From contig CAILLO010000016.1 in NCBI GenBank assembly GCA_903835065.1, positions 24,965 to 88,964 on the forward strand: a DNA stretch of 64,000 nt, in the 5' to 3' direction. The notes beneath the pieces were generated by a model, which saw only the letters and a list, made by a program, of their open reading frames with translations, made no database searches and was not told the origin of the DNA. Positions 1 through 8,389 of this stretch are shown one piece after another. The stretch comes from an uncultured Eubacteriales bacterium. Its GTDB lineage: Bacteria; Bacillota; Clostridia; Saccharofermentanales; UBA5734. Numbering within the stretch: position 1 is the first letter of the stretch; each line of letters begins with the position of its first letter. The position numbers were made by a program, and so were the translations under genes.

Positions 1-1
1 C

Positions 2-1477
2 GAAGCCGTCTCCTGCCTGCCCGACGCGAACTGCCGCGTCGCCCGCGTGCCGCTCGGCTTCGGCCTGCGGTCGCGGACGACCCTGACCGTCGGCCTGCAC
101 CTGCTGGCGCTGCTGGATGATCCGGAGCTCGAGGCGGTGCTGCACCACGAACTCGCGCATGTCGTCTCCCGCGACGTCGACACCGGACGGGGCCTGGTCC
201 GGGCCGTCTCCCGCTGGTCCCGCATCGCCGACGCGTGCCGACCGCGCGGGCTCATGGTCCAGTCGCTGCTCGCCGGGTTCGCCGCCGCCTACGTCGAAGC
301 GCTCGAAGCGCGCGCCGCCGCCGTCTCCCGCGAGCGCGAGCTCCTCGCCGACGCCGCGACCGTGCGCTCCGTGCCCGTCGGCGTGTTCGCGTCGGCCCTC
401 GTCAAGACCGCCCTGCTCGGCCACTTCGCGGCCCGGTTCGCCGGCGTCGGCCCCAACGACATCCGCGCGCTGCCCCAGCCCCCGAAGGACTACTTCACGT
501 TCTTCCACCGCGACTTCCGCGCCGCCGCCGCCCTGCACGCGTCCGCCTGGCAGGCCGCGCTCGCCCGGCGCGTCTCCCTCCGCACGGACACGCACCCGAG
601 CCTCGCCGAGCGCCTCGCGCGCCTCGGCGCCGACCCGCTCGCGCCGGTCGAATTCCCGCTGGGCGGGCGGTCCACCGCCGCCGAGTCGGGCCGCATCGTC
701 GCCACATTCGACGCGCACCTCCACGACAAGCTCGAGCCGAACTGGCAGGAGATCCGCGATTCCTACCTGCGCAGCCTCGACGCAACGAAGGCGCCACCCC
801 GTCCCGACGCCCCCGACCCCGGCCCCGCACTGGCGTATGGGCTCGCCCTCGAGGAGATCGGCCGCCACGACGAGGCGCTGGCCTTCTTCGAGAATCTCCT
901 CGTCCGCTTCCCCGAACACCCGGCCGTCCTCTTCCGCGTCGGCGTCCTGCGCCTGCATCGGGACGACCCGGCCGGAATCGAACCGCTCCAGGCGGCCCTC
1001 GAGCGCAGCCCCCTCGCCGCCGAGGACGGGCTGGCGACGCTCGACGGCTTCCTGCTCGCGAACGGCCTGCTGGACCGCCGCGAGGCGCTGCGGCCCTGGA
1101 CCGGGGCGCTCCGGGCGAAGGCCGCCCTGCAGCGCGCCGACCTCGAGGAAATCCACCCCGCCGATGCCTTCCTGCCGCACGGGCTCGACCCGCAGGCGCT
1201 CGAACGGCTGCGCGAGGGGCTCGAGCGCAACGCATCGGTCAAGCAGGCCTTCCTCGTGCGCAAGCCGCTCCGGAACCTGCCGGGCACGATGCTCGTCCTC
1301 GGCGTCCTCCCGGCGACCCGCGCTCCGGTCGACGGCCGCCCGGTCCAGGCCCTGATCGACCCGCTCGCAGATCATACCTTCCTGTTCGACATCCGCTCGG
1401 ACGGCTTCCGTTTCACCCGTCCGATCTCCAACGTGCCCGGCTCCGAGATCTTCCGGAGGGTCAAGGCGAAGAAATAG
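2..1477 (+). CDS. M48-family zinc metallopeptidase with TPR-like tail (5' truncated by window edge)
   Basis: The frame is open to the left edge, so the true start lies outside the window; a GTG at 47 is in frame but is not a convincing start. The visible protein carries the HExxH zinc motif (HELAHV, about residues 47-52 of the visible part) and a downstream ExxxD-type third ligand in ERELLAD, as in M48 (Ste24/HtpX-like) peptidases. The middle part, around nucleotides 820-1030, reads like a tetratricopeptide stretch (GLALEEIGRHDEALAFFENL), a common C-terminal partner of M48 domains in envelope proteases such as BepA. No membrane segment is visible in this part; helices typical of the family would lie upstream. 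Likely role: quality-control proteolysis at the membrane (inference). No terminator is seen after the stop. Confidence 0.85.
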   Translation, partial: EAVSCLPDANCRVARVPLGFGLRSRTTLTVGLHLLALLDDPELEAVLHHELAHVVSRDVDTGRGLVRAVSRWSRIADACRPRGLMVQSLLAGFAAAYVEALEARAAAVSRERELLADAATVRSVPVGVFASALVKTALLGHFAARFAGVGPNDIRALPQPPKDYFTFFHRDFRAAAALHASAWQAALARRVSLRTDTHPSLAERLARLGADPLAPVEFPLGGRSTAAESGRIVATFDAHLHDKLEPNWQEIRDSYLRSLDATKAPPRPDAPDPGPALAYGLALEEIGRHDEALAFFENLLVRFPEHPAVLFRVGVLRLHRDDPAGIEPLQAALERSPLAAEDGLATLDGFLLANGLLDRREALRPWTGALRAKAALQRADLEEIHPADAFLPHGLDPQALERLREGLERNASVKQAFLVRKPLRNLPGTMLVLGVLPATRAPVDGRPVQALIDPLADHTFLFDIRSDGFRFTRPISNVPGSEIFRRVKAKK

Positions 1478-1677
1478 AGGAGGGCGGCGGGCGCGCCGAA
1501 TCATGGTTCGCACAAGCCCTCGTCCGGTCTGCGAAAGGAGAGCCAGGAACGACATTCTTGCACGCTTGCCGCGCGACACAGCCCCCAATGCATCCTGCGA
1601 GCCTGCAGCGCGCGACGACCCGGCGCACACGGGAAGGTGGCGGAACGGTTCCTGCCCTTCAAGTGAAAGGGGTGGCA

Positions 1678-1686
1678 TGATATGAT
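1678..1686 (+). promoter_or_regulatory. Extended -10 promoter, apparently leaderless
   Basis: TGaTATGAT lies only 6 bases before the ATG at 1693, so transcription would start at or next to the start codon. No Shine-Dalgarno fits between them. No -35 match is seen. Confidence 0.45.
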
Positions 1687-1692
1687 TCCTCC

Positions 1693-2265
1693 ATGGATGA
1701 TCAAGCGCCGGTCTTCCTTGGCAATCCAGCGCTCGAGACGGAGCGTCTCCTCCTTCGACGGCTCTCGCTCGAGGATGCGGAAGCGGTCTACGCCTACGCA
1801 TCCGACCCCGAGGTCACCCGGTTCTTACTCTGGCCGACCCACGGGAGTCTGGACGACTCGCGCGCCTTCCTCCAGGCCACGCTCGACCGCTATGCGAGGG
1901 ACGAGTGCGGCGAGTGGGGCATCGCGCTGAAGGAGACCGGCCGGCTGATCGGCACGATCGGCATCGTGCAGGCGCACCCCGCGCGCGGCTGGTGCGAGAT
2001 CGGCTACGTGGTCGGCCGTCCGCACTGGCGCCTCGGCTATGCGCCCGAGGCCGTCCGCCGCGTGATCCGCTTCGCGTTCGAGGACATGCACCTCAACCGC
2101 GTCGAGGCGTGCCACAACGTGGAGAACGGCGCGTCCGGGCGGGTCATGGAGAAGGCCGGGATGGCCTGCGAGGGACTCCAGCGACAGAAGCTCTTCTGCA
2201 AGGGCGCCTTCTGGGATATCAGGCTGTACGCGATCCTGCGCGAGGACTTCGAGGGGACGCTGTAG
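1693..2265 (+). CDS. GNAT N-acetyltransferase, RimJ/RimL type
   Basis: The 190-residue protein has the standard RimJ/RimL layout. It starts with ETERLLLRRLSLEDAEAVY, has the acetyl-CoA binding region around residues 110-150 (GYAPEAVRRVIRFAFEDM), and ends with the family pattern in which an asparagine (VENGASGRVMEKAGM) precedes the last strands. Such enzymes acetylate protein N-termini or small amines; the substrate is not predictable. The start at 1693 is chosen because the homology begins about 14 residues later and a promoter-like -10 ends at 1686, giving a probable leaderless mRNA. It converges on the toroid-fold gene at 2299-3240. One of several GNAT genes in this window. Confidence 0.88.
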   Translation: MDDQAPVFLGNPALETERLLLRRLSLEDAEAVYAYASDPEVTRFLLWPTHGSLDDSRAFLQATLDRYARDECGEWGIALKETGRLIGTIGIVQAHPARGWCEIGYVVGRPHWRLGYAPEAVRRVIRFAFEDMHLNRVEACHNVENGASGRVMEKAGMACEGLQRQKLFCKGAFWDIRLYAILREDFEGTL

Positions 2266-2298
2266 GCGAGGGCGGGCGGTGCACCGCGCCGCGCAGCC

Positions 2299-3240
2299 CT
2301 ACGGCCTCCAGACGATCCGGTCGAACTCGCGCAGCAGGCGCATGTTCCGGATGGCCAGGTCGGCCTTCCACCACTTCTCGCTGATCGCGAATTCGTTCGG
2401 GAACGCGCCCCAGGTCCACGGAATGTCCCACACGCCTTCCTTGTTGCGCGTCGATAGCAGGTAGTCGAGTTCCTGCTCCAGGACCGCCTCGTTGCCTGCA
2501 AGGAACGTACTGTCCGACGACCGCACGAACCACGACGGCCGGCACGTGTAGCCGGTCCACTTCGCCGGGTCGCGCTCGACCAGTTCGTCCGCCCGCCGGT
2601 GCGCCAGCGCCGCCGCCGCCTCCCACGCCACATCGTCCTTCCGCTCCGCCTCGTCGACCGCGTCGAGCAGGCGGATCATGCACTCCAGCGGGTGGAAGTC
2701 CAGGGGAGCCCCGTGCACGAACTCGTCGACCAGTCTGCGCGCGAAGTCCACGGTCTTCTGGTACTCGTCCGTCGTGCAGTCGTCGAAGCGCAGCAGGAAG
2801 CCGACCAGCAGGGCCGACGGGTTGAAGGCCGACCGCTCGGGGCTGTCCGATGTCGTGTTCCACCACGGCGCGCAGGGGTGCAGGTCGTTCGACGGCACGG
2901 TCAGGCGCCACCGCCCGTCCGTCCCTCGGTCGCAGCCGCTGTGCAGGTAGCGCAGCATGCCCTGCACGACCGGGTGCTCCGCGTCCTCGAACCCGAGCTC
3001 GTCCAGGATCGACACGGCCTGGCTCGTCTGCAGCGGCGAGGAGTCCGGGTTCCACGAATCCGGCTCCAGCGCGTGCCCGAACCCGCCGTCCGGGTTCTGG
3101 TAGGCGGCGAGTGCCTTGACCACGTCGTCCTTTCGGCGCTCCTCGAAGTGGAAGCGCCATCTCGCGAAGTCCAGCGGCCGCGCGCTGCGGTGGAGCCATC
3201 CCTGGATGCGGTCGAACTCGTCGGTCGGAAGTTCTCTCAT
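2299..3240 (-). CDS. Alpha/alpha-toroid (prenyltransferase / terpene-cyclase-like) protein of unknown function
   Basis: A 313-residue soluble protein. The start at 3240 is preceded by a good GGAGG, so longer in-frame versions are unlikely. Two QW-type repeats are visible: QNPDGGFGHALEPD near residue 46 and NKEGVWDIPWTWG near residue 275. These belong to the squalene-hopene cyclase / prenyltransferase alpha-alpha barrel superfamily. The acidic DxDD motif of class II cyclases is absent, and no prenyltransferase zinc triad is evident, so a catalytic role is doubtful. Bacterial proteins of this size with the same fold are usually annotated as hypothetical. It is transcribed divergently from the double acetyltransferase at 3366. 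Confidence 0.7.
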   Translation of the reverse strand: MRELPTDEFDRIQGWLHRSARPLDFARWRFHFEERRKDDVVKALAAYQNPDGGFGHALEPDSWNPDSSPLQTSQAVSILDELGFEDAEHPVVQGMLRYLHSGCDRGTDGRWRLTVPSNDLHPCAPWWNTTSDSPERSAFNPSALLVGFLLRFDDCTTDEYQKTVDFARRLVDEFVHGAPLDFHPLECMIRLLDAVDEAERKDDVAWEAAAALAHRRADELVERDPAKWTGYTCRPSWFVRSSDSTFLAGNEAVLEQELDYLLSTRNKEGVWDIPWTWGAFPNEFAISEKWWKADLAIRNMRLLREFDRIVWRP

Positions 3241-3290
3241 GGCCTTGTCCTCCAGATCCCGGGAGCACCGAAGAAAGGAATCCTGCCTCC

Positions 3291-3299
3291 ATTGTAGCA
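3291..3299 (-). promoter_or_regulatory. Extended -10 promoter for the toroid-fold gene
   Basis: Read on the minus strand the bases are TGcTACAAT. They lie about 50 bases before the ATG at 3240, back to back with the plus-strand -10 at 3318. No -35 is evident. Confidence 0.5.
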
Positions 3300-3317
3300 C
3301 CGGCCCCGCAACCGCCG

Positions 3318-3323
3318 TAGAAT
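3318..3323 (+). promoter_or_regulatory. -10 element for the double acetyltransferase gene
   Basis: TAGAAT sits 42 bases before the ATG at 3366, leaving a leader of about 35 bases that carries the CAGGAGG ribosome binding site. It forms a divergent pair with the minus-strand promoter at 3291. Confidence 0.45.
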
Positions 3324-3365
3324 GGCAGGGTACGGGAAACTCGAATTCCCCCTCCAGGAGGTCCC

Positions 3366-4478
3366 ATGACCACGAATGCCGCCCCCGCGCCCGCCACCGC
3401 CCCCGCGATCCTCCCCGACGGCCTCCGCATCCTCTCTCTCCGCGATACCCCCGAACGCCTCGATGAAGCCGCCGAGTACTTCTCCACCAAGTGGGGCATC
3501 GCCCGCGTCACCTACGAGGACAGTCTCGCGCACAGCCTCGCCGACGCGACCGACAGCCCGCTGCCTCGCTGGTACCTGCTGCTGAAGGGCGACCGCGTCA
3601 TCGGCTGCTTCGGCCTGATCGCCAACGACTTCACCAGCCGCTCGGACCTCTGGCCCTGGCTCTGCGCCCTCTTCATCGACCCCGACGAGCGCGGCCGCGC
3701 CTACGGCGCCCTCCTGATCGCCCACGCCCGCTCTGAAGCCGCCCGCCTCGGCTTCCCGAACATCTACCTCTCCACGGACCTCGTCGACTACTACGAAAAA
3801 TACGGCTGGCGCTTCCTCGGCACCTGCTACGGGCCATCCGGCGACCCCTCCCGCCTCTACGGCACGACGAGCGGAGGACCGGGCGTCCGCGCCTCGTCCG
3901 CCGCGCCCGGACCCACGGTCTCCGTTCCGCCCGTGGCGCTCGAGACCGACCGCCTGCGCCTCCGCCCCTTCCGCTCCGACGACTTCGAGGCGGTCCACCG
4001 CTACGCCGGAAGCCTCGACAATCTCCGCATGACCTCCTGGGGCCCCAACACCGAGGAGCAGACGCACGAATTCCTGCGCACCGCGCAGGCACGGCCCCTG
4101 CAGTCCCCCCGCCTCGACTTCGACTTCGCGGTCGAGCGCAAGGACACCGGCGAGCTGATCGGCGGCGTCGGCCTCACCCTCGACGATTCGGGCACCCAGG
4201 CCGAGATCGGCTGGACGCTGCGCCTCGACCAGCACCACCGGGGCTACGCCACCGAAGCCGCCCGCGCGCTGCTCCGCTTCGGCTTCGAGACGCACGCCCT
4301 GCACCGGATCCGGGCCACCACCCGCGCGGACAACGCCGGCTCATTCCGCGTCATGGAGCGCCTCGGCATGCGCCGCGAGGCCCTCCTGCTCCAGTCGCGA
4401 CCCGGCCGCCCCTGCGACCCGCTGCCCTGGTACGACGGCCTCCTGTACGCCATCCTCGACTCGGAGTGGCACCCGTGA
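3366..4478 (+). CDS. Tandem GNAT acetyltransferase (two different GNAT domains fused)
   Basis: A 370-residue protein containing two acetyltransferase modules. Residues 20-155 form a classical GNAT domain: the acetyl-CoA loop is in DERGRAYGALLIAHA, followed by YYEKYGWRFLG, typical of strand 7. Residues 190-368 form a separate RimJ/RimL-type domain beginning ALETDRLRLRPFRSDDF, with HRGYATEAARALLRFGF as its CoA loop. An Ala/Pro/Ser-rich linker of about 25 residues joins them. CAGGAGG precedes the ATG at good spacing. Fused GNATs often act on aminoglycosides, peptides or as self-immunity enzymes, but no substrate can be named here. A second, unrelated double GNAT lies at 46542-47708. Confidence 0.85.
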   Translation: MTTNAAPAPATAPAILPDGLRILSLRDTPERLDEAAEYFSTKWGIARVTYEDSLAHSLADATDSPLPRWYLLLKGDRVIGCFGLIANDFTSRSDLWPWLCALFIDPDERGRAYGALLIAHARSEAARLGFPNIYLSTDLVDYYEKYGWRFLGTCYGPSGDPSRLYGTTSGGPGVRASSAAPGPTVSVPPVALETDRLRLRPFRSDDFEAVHRYAGSLDNLRMTSWGPNTEEQTHEFLRTAQARPLQSPRLDFDFAVERKDTGELIGGVGLTLDDSGTQAEIGWTLRLDQHHRGYATEAARALLRFGFETHALHRIRATTRADNAGSFRVMERLGMRREALLLQSRPGRPCDPLPWYDGLLYAILDSEWHP

Positions 4479-4518
4479 TCCGCTTCGAGTCAGGTGGAGC
4501 GGGAACAGGGGTGATGAA

Positions 4519-5763
4519 TCATTGCGGCGGCTTGCAGACGCTGCAGGGCGCCAGCCCCATGGTCTTCGCATCGGAGAGCGAAAGGGCGATCCTGGACTTC
4601 GACAGGTACTGGCAGCCATCGAGGTGGTACTTCATGCCGGTGGCCGTCCGATAGACCGTCGTCGTGGCGTCGACCGGCGCGGAAGTCACTGCCGGTTTCG
4701 TCGTGGGGTTCGCGACGGTCGTCCCGCCGCTTCCGTCGATGCTCGTGTCCTTGAAGGAGAACTGCAGGCTCGATCCGTCGCTCTTCACGACGATCGTGCC
4801 GTCCAGGTCCGTGCGGTGGACCTCCGCTCCGACTGCGGCGAGATTCGCCAGCGTGCCCGCCGTCGGGTGGCCGTAGGTGTTTCCGGCTCCGACGGAGATG
4901 ACCGCGTATTCCGGGGAGACGGCCTGGAGGAAGGCCGGGGTCGAGGAGGTGTCGGAGCCATGGTGGCCCACCTTCAGCACATCCGCCGTCAGGGTCGCCC
5001 CGGATGCCAGCATCTCCTGCTCGTCCAGGGCCTGCGCATCCCCGCAGAACAGGAAGGCGAAGCGACCGTAGGTCATCCGGATCACGATCGAGTATTCGTT
5101 GAGGTCCGGATAGGAAGCGCTCGCGGGGCTCAGCACGACGAAATGCGCGCTTCCCAGGTCGTAGGCCGCTCCGACCTTCGGTACCGTGATCTTCGCGCCC
5201 TTGGCCGCGATCGCGTCGAGCACGTCCTCGTACGTCGCCGTGTTGTTGGTGGCGTTCGGCAGGAGGATCCGGCCGATCCCGAAGGCGCTGATCACGGCGT
5301 CCAGTCCGCCGATATGGTCTTCGTGCGGGTGCGTGCCCACGACATAGTCGAGAGTCTTGACGCCCTGGCTCTTCAGATAGCCCACGACGCCGACCGAATC
5401 GTTGTTGTTGCCGGCGTCGATGAGCATGGCGTGGGAGCCGACCTGGATCAGGATGCTGTCCGCCTGCCCGACGTCCAGGAACTGCACGGTGAGAGAGTCC
5501 ACAGGCAGGACCGGCTCGGGCGACGGGGTCGGCTGCTGGGTCGGCGGCATCGTGGCCGTGGGTTCGAGCGTGGGGCCTTCGACGGTCGGCGCGGCGGTCG
5601 AGGTGGCGATTGCGGAGATCGTCGGTGAAGGCGTCCCGGTGCCGACCGGCAGGCAGCCCGTCAGGCCCGAAGCCAGGAGCGCGACGATCAGGAGAGGGAG
5701 AAGAAGACGGGGTCTCCCGAAGTCCACGGACCTCATGCCCGAACCTGGAGTCGTTTTCCGCAT
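4519..5763 (-). CDS. Secreted ComEC/Rec2-like metallo-beta-lactamase-fold lipoprotein
   Basis: A 414-residue exported protein. The N-terminus has a charged start, a Leu/Ala-rich core and a lipobox-like LTGC, so it is probably a lipoprotein. A Pro/Thr/Ser linker (residues about 40-80) follows. The hydrolase domain resembles the soluble nuclease-like domain of ComEC: QFLDVGQADSILI, the HxHxDH site in THPHEDHIGGLD, FLFCGDA, and KVGHHGSDTSST. A C-terminal module of about 40 residues (YHLDGCQYL ... CSVCKPP) has three cysteines, as often appended to such proteins in Gram-positive anaerobes. The family may degrade extracellular DNA or phosphodiesters; no channel domain is present, so it is not ComEC itself. 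AAGGAG precedes the ATG; a later in-frame ATG ten codons on is an alternative. Confidence 0.87.
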   Translation of the reverse strand: MRKTTPGSGMRSVDFGRPRLLLPLLIVALLASGLTGCLPVGTGTPSPTISAIATSTAAPTVEGPTLEPTATMPPTQQPTPSPEPVLPVDSLTVQFLDVGQADSILIQVGSHAMLIDAGNNNDSVGVVGYLKSQGVKTLDYVVGTHPHEDHIGGLDAVISAFGIGRILLPNATNNTATYEDVLDAIAAKGAKITVPKVGAAYDLGSAHFVVLSPASASYPDLNEYSIVIRMTYGRFAFLFCGDAQALDEQEMLASGATLTADVLKVGHHGSDTSSTPAFLQAVSPEYAVISVGAGNTYGHPTAGTLANLAAVGAEVHRTDLDGTIVVKSDGSSLQFSFKDTSIDGSGGTTVANPTTKPAVTSAPVDATTTVYRTATGMKYHLDGCQYLSKSRIALSLSDAKTMGLAPCSVCKPPQ

Positions 5764-6057
5764 GGTCTGCAGCTCCTTCCAACCGAATCGAAACCAATAC
5801 TTTCATCATAGGGCTTGCGCGATTCCATTGATACGGCGGAAACGTGCCGTTCGCGCGGCCGAGGCGAGGAGGTCATGTCGCGCGGGCCATCGTACCGATC
5901 TTCCCCGAAAGCGCATGAAGGAGGGGCGGGTCCGCGAAATCCGACGAATCCGGGCCTGCGATAGGCACGCGCTCCATATATCCCGCCCCGCAAAGCATGT
6001 ATTATGGTGGAAAACCGTCATGCACGCCGCAGGACCGTTCGTTCCAGGTCGTCGCGC
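5764..6057. other. Intergenic stretch with weak promoter signals only
   Basis: No convincing gene. On the minus strand TATGAT at 5805-5810 could be the -10 of the metallo-beta-lactamase lipoprotein gene. On the plus strand TGTATTAT around 5998-6005 could drive the region to the right. Open frames here lack codon bias and recognisable motifs. Confidence 0.4.
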
Positions 6058-6189
6058 GCGCTGAGGCCGTTCCGGAAGAACGGCGCGATCCGCAAGGACG
6101 GCACGCACGAGACGCTGATCGAGAAGAACGGGAACTACGCCCGTCTTGACGACCTGCAGTTCGAGAACGGAAAGGAGACCCGGAGATGA
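6058..6189 (+). pseudogene. C-terminal remnant of an ABC exporter ATPase
   Basis: The last 43 codons of a frame that ends at 6189 read like the extreme C-terminus of a type-I ABC exporter (MsbA/LmrA class). RKNGAIRKDGTHETLIEK is followed by NGNYARLDDLQFENG, matching the family pattern of ...G.I.E.GTHeEL....G.YA.L...QF. No Walker A, signature motif, Walker B or membrane domain is present upstream, so over 90% of the gene is gone. The frame overlaps the flavoprotein start by four bases (ATGA at 6186-6189), which suggests the flavoprotein was once the downstream partner in an operon with the exporter. The remnant is probably not expressed as a useful protein. Confidence 0.6.
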
Positions 6190-6791
6190 AAGTGCTTTTG
6201 ATCAACGGCAGCCCGCATGCGAAGGGCTGCACATACACGGTGCTGCGCGAGGTCGCGGGGGAGCTCGAGAAGGAGAACATCGAGACCGAGTTCTTCCACG
6301 TCGGGATCCAGCCTATCCGCGGGTGCACGGGCTGCTACAGTTGCCGCAAGCCCGCGACGGCCGGCCGGTGCATCTATTCGGACGACCCGGTGAACTTCCT
6401 GGCCGAGAAGGCCGCCGCCGCGGACGGCATCGTCATCGGGTCGCCCGTCCACTACGCCGGGGCGTCCGGCGCCGTGACGTCGCTGCTCGACCGCATGTTC
6501 TTCTCCCACGCCGGCGCCTTCCGGTTCAAGCCGGGCGCGGTCGTGGCCAGCTGCCGCAGGGCCGGCTCGACCACCGCGCTCGACCAGCTGCAGAAGTACC
6601 TGACGATCTCCGAGATGCCGGTCGTGTCCTCGACATACTGGAACATGGTCCACGGGATGACCCCCGAAGACCTCGCCAAGGACGGCGAAGGCATGCGGAC
6701 GATGCGCAACCTGGGTCGGAACATGGCCTGGATGCTGAAGTGCATCGAAGCCGGGAAGGCGGCGGGGCTGGGCCTCCCCGAGCGGGAGTAG
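6186..6791 (+). CDS. NADPH-dependent FMN reductase / iron-sulfur flavoprotein family protein
   Basis: A 201-residue flavodoxin-fold protein. It starts MKVLLINGSPHAKGCT, whose GSPxxxG loop binds the FMN phosphate. GCTGCYSC followed by a further Cys about ten residues on (GRCIYSDD) is the cysteine cluster of the Isf-type iron-sulfur flavoproteins of anaerobes. GSPVHYAGASGAVTSLLDR is the second flavin-binding loop. Likely role: transfer of electrons between ferredoxin or NAD(P)H and small acceptors; the partner is unknown. The ATG is preceded by AAAGGAG and overlaps the stop of the ABC exporter remnant. It converges with the radical SAM gene, with only two bases between the stops. Confidence 0.87.
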   Translation: MKVLLINGSPHAKGCTYTVLREVAGELEKENIETEFFHVGIQPIRGCTGCYSCRKPATAGRCIYSDDPVNFLAEKAAAADGIVIGSPVHYAGASGAVTSLLDRMFFSHAGAFRFKPGAVVASCRRAGSTTALDQLQKYLTISEMPVVSSTYWNMVHGMTPEDLAKDGEGMRTMRNLGRNMAWMLKCIEAGKAAGLGLPERE

Positions 6792-6793
6792 CG

Positions 6794-7894
6794 CTAGGCC
6801 TCCGGTTCCCGGAGAATTTCCCTGACCTGCTCCGTTCGTTCGAAGAGCAGGCACCCGCCCGCGTGGTCGCCGCGGAGGACGCCGTCCCGCTCCAGTCGGC
6901 GGAACAGGGGCGAGTCGAGCGCGTCCAGCAGGCTCGCGCTCTTCAAGCTGGTGTCCGAGTACGGAGAGAACGGACAGGGCTCGGCGCCGCCTTCCGGGTT
7001 GATGTGGAAGAAGCCGCGCCCGGCCGCGAGACAGCCGTCCAGGTACCGCTCGTCGCCCGGGAAGGAGAGAAAGGGAACGCCCCGATGCTCCGACCGCAGC
7101 GCTTCGAGGCGCCCCTCGAGAAGACCGCGCTCGGCGTCGCCGGGGGCGAGCGGCACGGAGTCCGGCGCGACGGGGACGTACTCGATGAACAGGACCACCC
7201 CGCACCCGCGGGACAGCAGGTCCCGGATGAACCGATCGCTTGAAACGACCGCGAGATTCCGGGTCGTCACCGTGATGGAAGCGCCGAAGAGGATGCCTTT
7301 CCGCCGGAAGGCCTCCATGGAGGCCACGAGGAGTCCGTCGGTCCCGCTGCCGCGGCGCGCGTCGGTTTCCTCGCGGTCGCCTTCGAGGCTGAGAATCGGG
7401 ACGAGGTTCCGGTGGTGGTCGAAGAGGCGGATGGAATGCGGGTCCAGCAGGGTCCCGTTGGTGAAGACGGGGAAGACGACATCCGTCTCCAGGGCGGCCC
7501 TCTCGAGGACGTCCGGCCGCAGAAGGGGCTCTCCGCCGGCCAAAAGGACGAAGCCGATGCCGAGGGACCGGGCTTCCCGGAAGAGTTCGCCCCACCGGTC
7601 CGTGGACAGCGCGGCATCCTGCCGGGACTCGTGGCACGCGCGGTTGGCGCGGGCGTAGCACCCGGTGCAATAGAGGTTGCAGCGGTCCGTGATGCTCGCG
7701 ATCAGGAAGGACGGCACGTGGCGGCCCTGTGCGGCGAAGGTCGCCCGGATCCGGGTGGCGCGGCGCTGGATGCGGGAGGTCCGGAGCAGGAAGAGGAATT
7801 CTCTCGGATGCCGGACCGCGGCGCGCATCGCCGTTCGGACCAGCGCCCGGTTGGAGTCGGCGAGGTAGCGGGACAGGTCGAGTGATGCATCCAT
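6794..7894 (-). CDS. Radical SAM protein
   Basis: A 366-residue protein with the radical SAM cluster CNLYCTGC (CxxxCxxC, around residue 70), LLAGGEPLLRPD as the GGE motif for SAM amino binding, and FTNGTLLDP. The C-terminal third has a further cysteine region (PEGGAEPCPFSPY and CLLFE) resembling the truncated SPASM-type ends of peptide- or cofactor-modifying enzymes, but it has too few cysteines for a full SPASM domain. The ATG at 7894 lies two bases after the stop of the small membrane protein gene, so the two are co-transcribed and probably translationally coupled. The substrate is unknown; the membrane partner hints at lipid or membrane-linked chemistry (inference). Confidence 0.88.
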   Translation of the reverse strand: MDASLDLSRYLADSNRALVRTAMRAAVRHPREFLFLLRTSRIQRRATRIRATFAAQGRHVPSFLIASITDRCNLYCTGCYARANRACHESRQDAALSTDRWGELFREARSLGIGFVLLAGGEPLLRPDVLERAALETDVVFPVFTNGTLLDPHSIRLFDHHRNLVPILSLEGDREETDARRGSGTDGLLVASMEAFRRKGILFGASITVTTRNLAVVSSDRFIRDLLSRGCGVVLFIEYVPVAPDSVPLAPGDAERGLLEGRLEALRSEHRGVPFLSFPGDERYLDGCLAAGRGFFHINPEGGAEPCPFSPYSDTSLKSASLLDALDSPLFRRLERDGVLRGDHAGGCLLFERTEQVREILREPEA

Positions 7895-7896
7895 CG

Positions 7897-8232
7897 CTAT
7901 GCGACCCCCAACCAGCCCAGCACCAGGGCGACGACCAGGACGACGCACGCGGCGACGAATCCGTACCGGGACAGGGCTCCGAGCATGCTTCTCATCCGGG
8001 GGCGCCGCTCGAGCAGGGCGCGCGAGACTTCGGCGGGCGTCCGTCCGTTGCGCGCCGGCGCCAGGTGGAAGTACATCACGGCGAAGATTCCGAGGACGAT
8101 GCCGAGGAGGAGCGTCGGGAGGTCCGACGGATAGCCCTTGGCTTCCGCGAGGTCGCGGACGAGCAGTGCGCACGTGCCGATATACAGCATGACGACGTAG
8201 AGGGTCGCGACGACGAACAGGACGGTCGGCAA
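7897..8232 (-). CDS. Small membrane protein coupled to a radical SAM enzyme
   Basis: A protein of 111 residues with two strong helices at the N-terminal end (TVLFVVATLYVVMLYIGTC; LPTLLLGIVLGIFAVMYFH) and one at the C-terminus (FVAACVVLVVALVLGWLG), separated by a basic loop. I place the start at the TTG at 8232 because GAGGAGG sits eight bases before it; the in-frame GTG at 8241 is too close to that site. The family is not recognised. Its stop is two bases from the radical SAM start, so it is likely a membrane anchor, electron-transfer partner or transporter-like helper for that enzyme. Confidence that it is a real gene is high; the function is unknown. Confidence 0.7.
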   Translation of the reverse strand: MPTVLFVVATLYVVMLYIGTCALLVRDLAEAKGYPSDLPTLLLGIVLGIFAVMYFHLAPARNGRTPAEVSRALLERRPRMRSMLGALSRYGFVAACVVLVVALVLGWLGVA

Positions 8233-8389
8233 GGTGTTCACCTCCTCGGTGAAGTGGATTCCGTTCCATCAGCATAGAAGGTTCGCACCGGCATTTCAAT
8301 GGACGGCGAGGAGCGGATCGATGGTGAGGAGAGCGTGAACATACCGTTTTCGGGCATTCTCTTGAATCTTCGTTGCTTTGGAGTGGAAA

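Noticed and set aside
1503-1692. Short open frames on both strands in the gap after the M48 gene
   Set aside because: No ribosome site, atypical codon use and no motifs. Only the -10 element near 1680 seems meaningful.
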